This document shows, in pieces, positions 63,864-64,000 of a DNA stretch of 64,000 nucleotides (position 1 is the stretch's first letter; every line of letters starts with the position of its first letter). Origin of the DNA: Onthophagus taurus (Eukaryota; Arthropoda; Insecta; Coleoptera; Scarabaeidae); the NCBI RefSeq assembly GCF_036711975.1, contig NW_027248940.1, positions 4,650,001 through 4,714,000 of the forward strand, read 5' to 3'. Both the position numbers and the translations under genes were made by a program. The notes under the pieces were generated by a model, which was not told the origin of the DNA, did no database searches, and saw nothing but the letters and a program-made list of their open reading frames with translations.

Positions 63864-64000
63864 GAATGGTTGTGGGGGTGAGGAGACAAAGGGATGGATG
63901 ACGGGATGATTGGGCCGAGGAGCCGAGGGTGTGGAAATGGAGGAAGAGGGTAGAGGGTGAAAATAATATATTAATTACTGATTTTTTATTTTTCATATTC

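Noticed and set aside
63518..63996. Proline/serine-rich minus-strand ORFs at 63518-63889 and 63703-63996
   Set aside because: They are complements of the purine-rich retrotransposon fragment and have only low-complexity composition.

Overview
The window is AT-rich eukaryotic DNA, almost certainly from an insect or other arthropod. It is close to wall-to-wall transposable elements, with one well-supported host gene (an ankyrin-repeat protein with two introns of about 60 bases) and one small, doubtful gene. The mix of elements fits an insect: non-LTR retrotransposons with (ATT)n tails and a PHD-finger ORF1, Ty3/gypsy elements, a Penelope-like element, hAT, Harbinger, pogo and mariner. The species cannot be fixed from sequence alone.

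Layout. 1-18061: a nested stack. An old minus-strand non-LTR element (called B here) is cut into five pieces by plus-strand non-LTR elements A (1-2532), C (4006-10670) and E (15646-17857) and by a DNA transposon with about 645-bp inverted repeats and an intact 529-codon transposase (11502-14882). C is itself split by full-length element D (4499-8643). Target-site duplications (TSDs) of TGA (DNA transposon in B) and TTATTT (D in C) rejoin the host reading frames exactly. 18062-23572: a degenerate Ty3/gypsy element that has lost protease and reverse transcriptase; its gag is split by a minus-strand non-LTR element (F, 19372-21986) with a 5-bp ATTGT duplication. 23820-26980: three-exon gene for a protein of about 1012 residues with about 28 ankyrin repeats. 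27770-29955: mariner-like element with about 390-bp inverted repeats. 30267-31911: internally deleted pogo/Tigger element. 32600-35290: palindromic array of two inverted mariner remnants and CACAGGAAAAAAT-ended MITEs. 35288-35905: non-LTR fragment. 36732-43980: 1.5-kb inverted duplication around a 4.2-kb spacer that holds a 174-bp tandem array, a gypsy integrase fragment and half a mariner-like element. 43344-47365: two abutting Harbinger elements. 47664-52880: a hAT element with a perfect 8-bp TSD, carrying a hairpin and a mariner-like element in its second intron. 53407-54067: small putative gene. 54068-59306: Ty3/gypsy element with two identical 308-bp LTRs and one single-base frameshift. 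59364-61670: terminal-inverted-repeat element holding an RNase H-bearing retrotransposon fragment. 62183-63507: Penelope-like pseudogene between direct repeats. 63518-63863: end of another retrotransposon ORF.

Most element genes are broken, so the window records successive insertions rather than a working gene set. The parts that look capable of activity are the transposase at 12466-14055, the reverse-transcriptase ORF at 2-2332 and, apart from one base, the gypsy element at 54068-59306. Family names below rest on motif recognition by eye; no database search was run.
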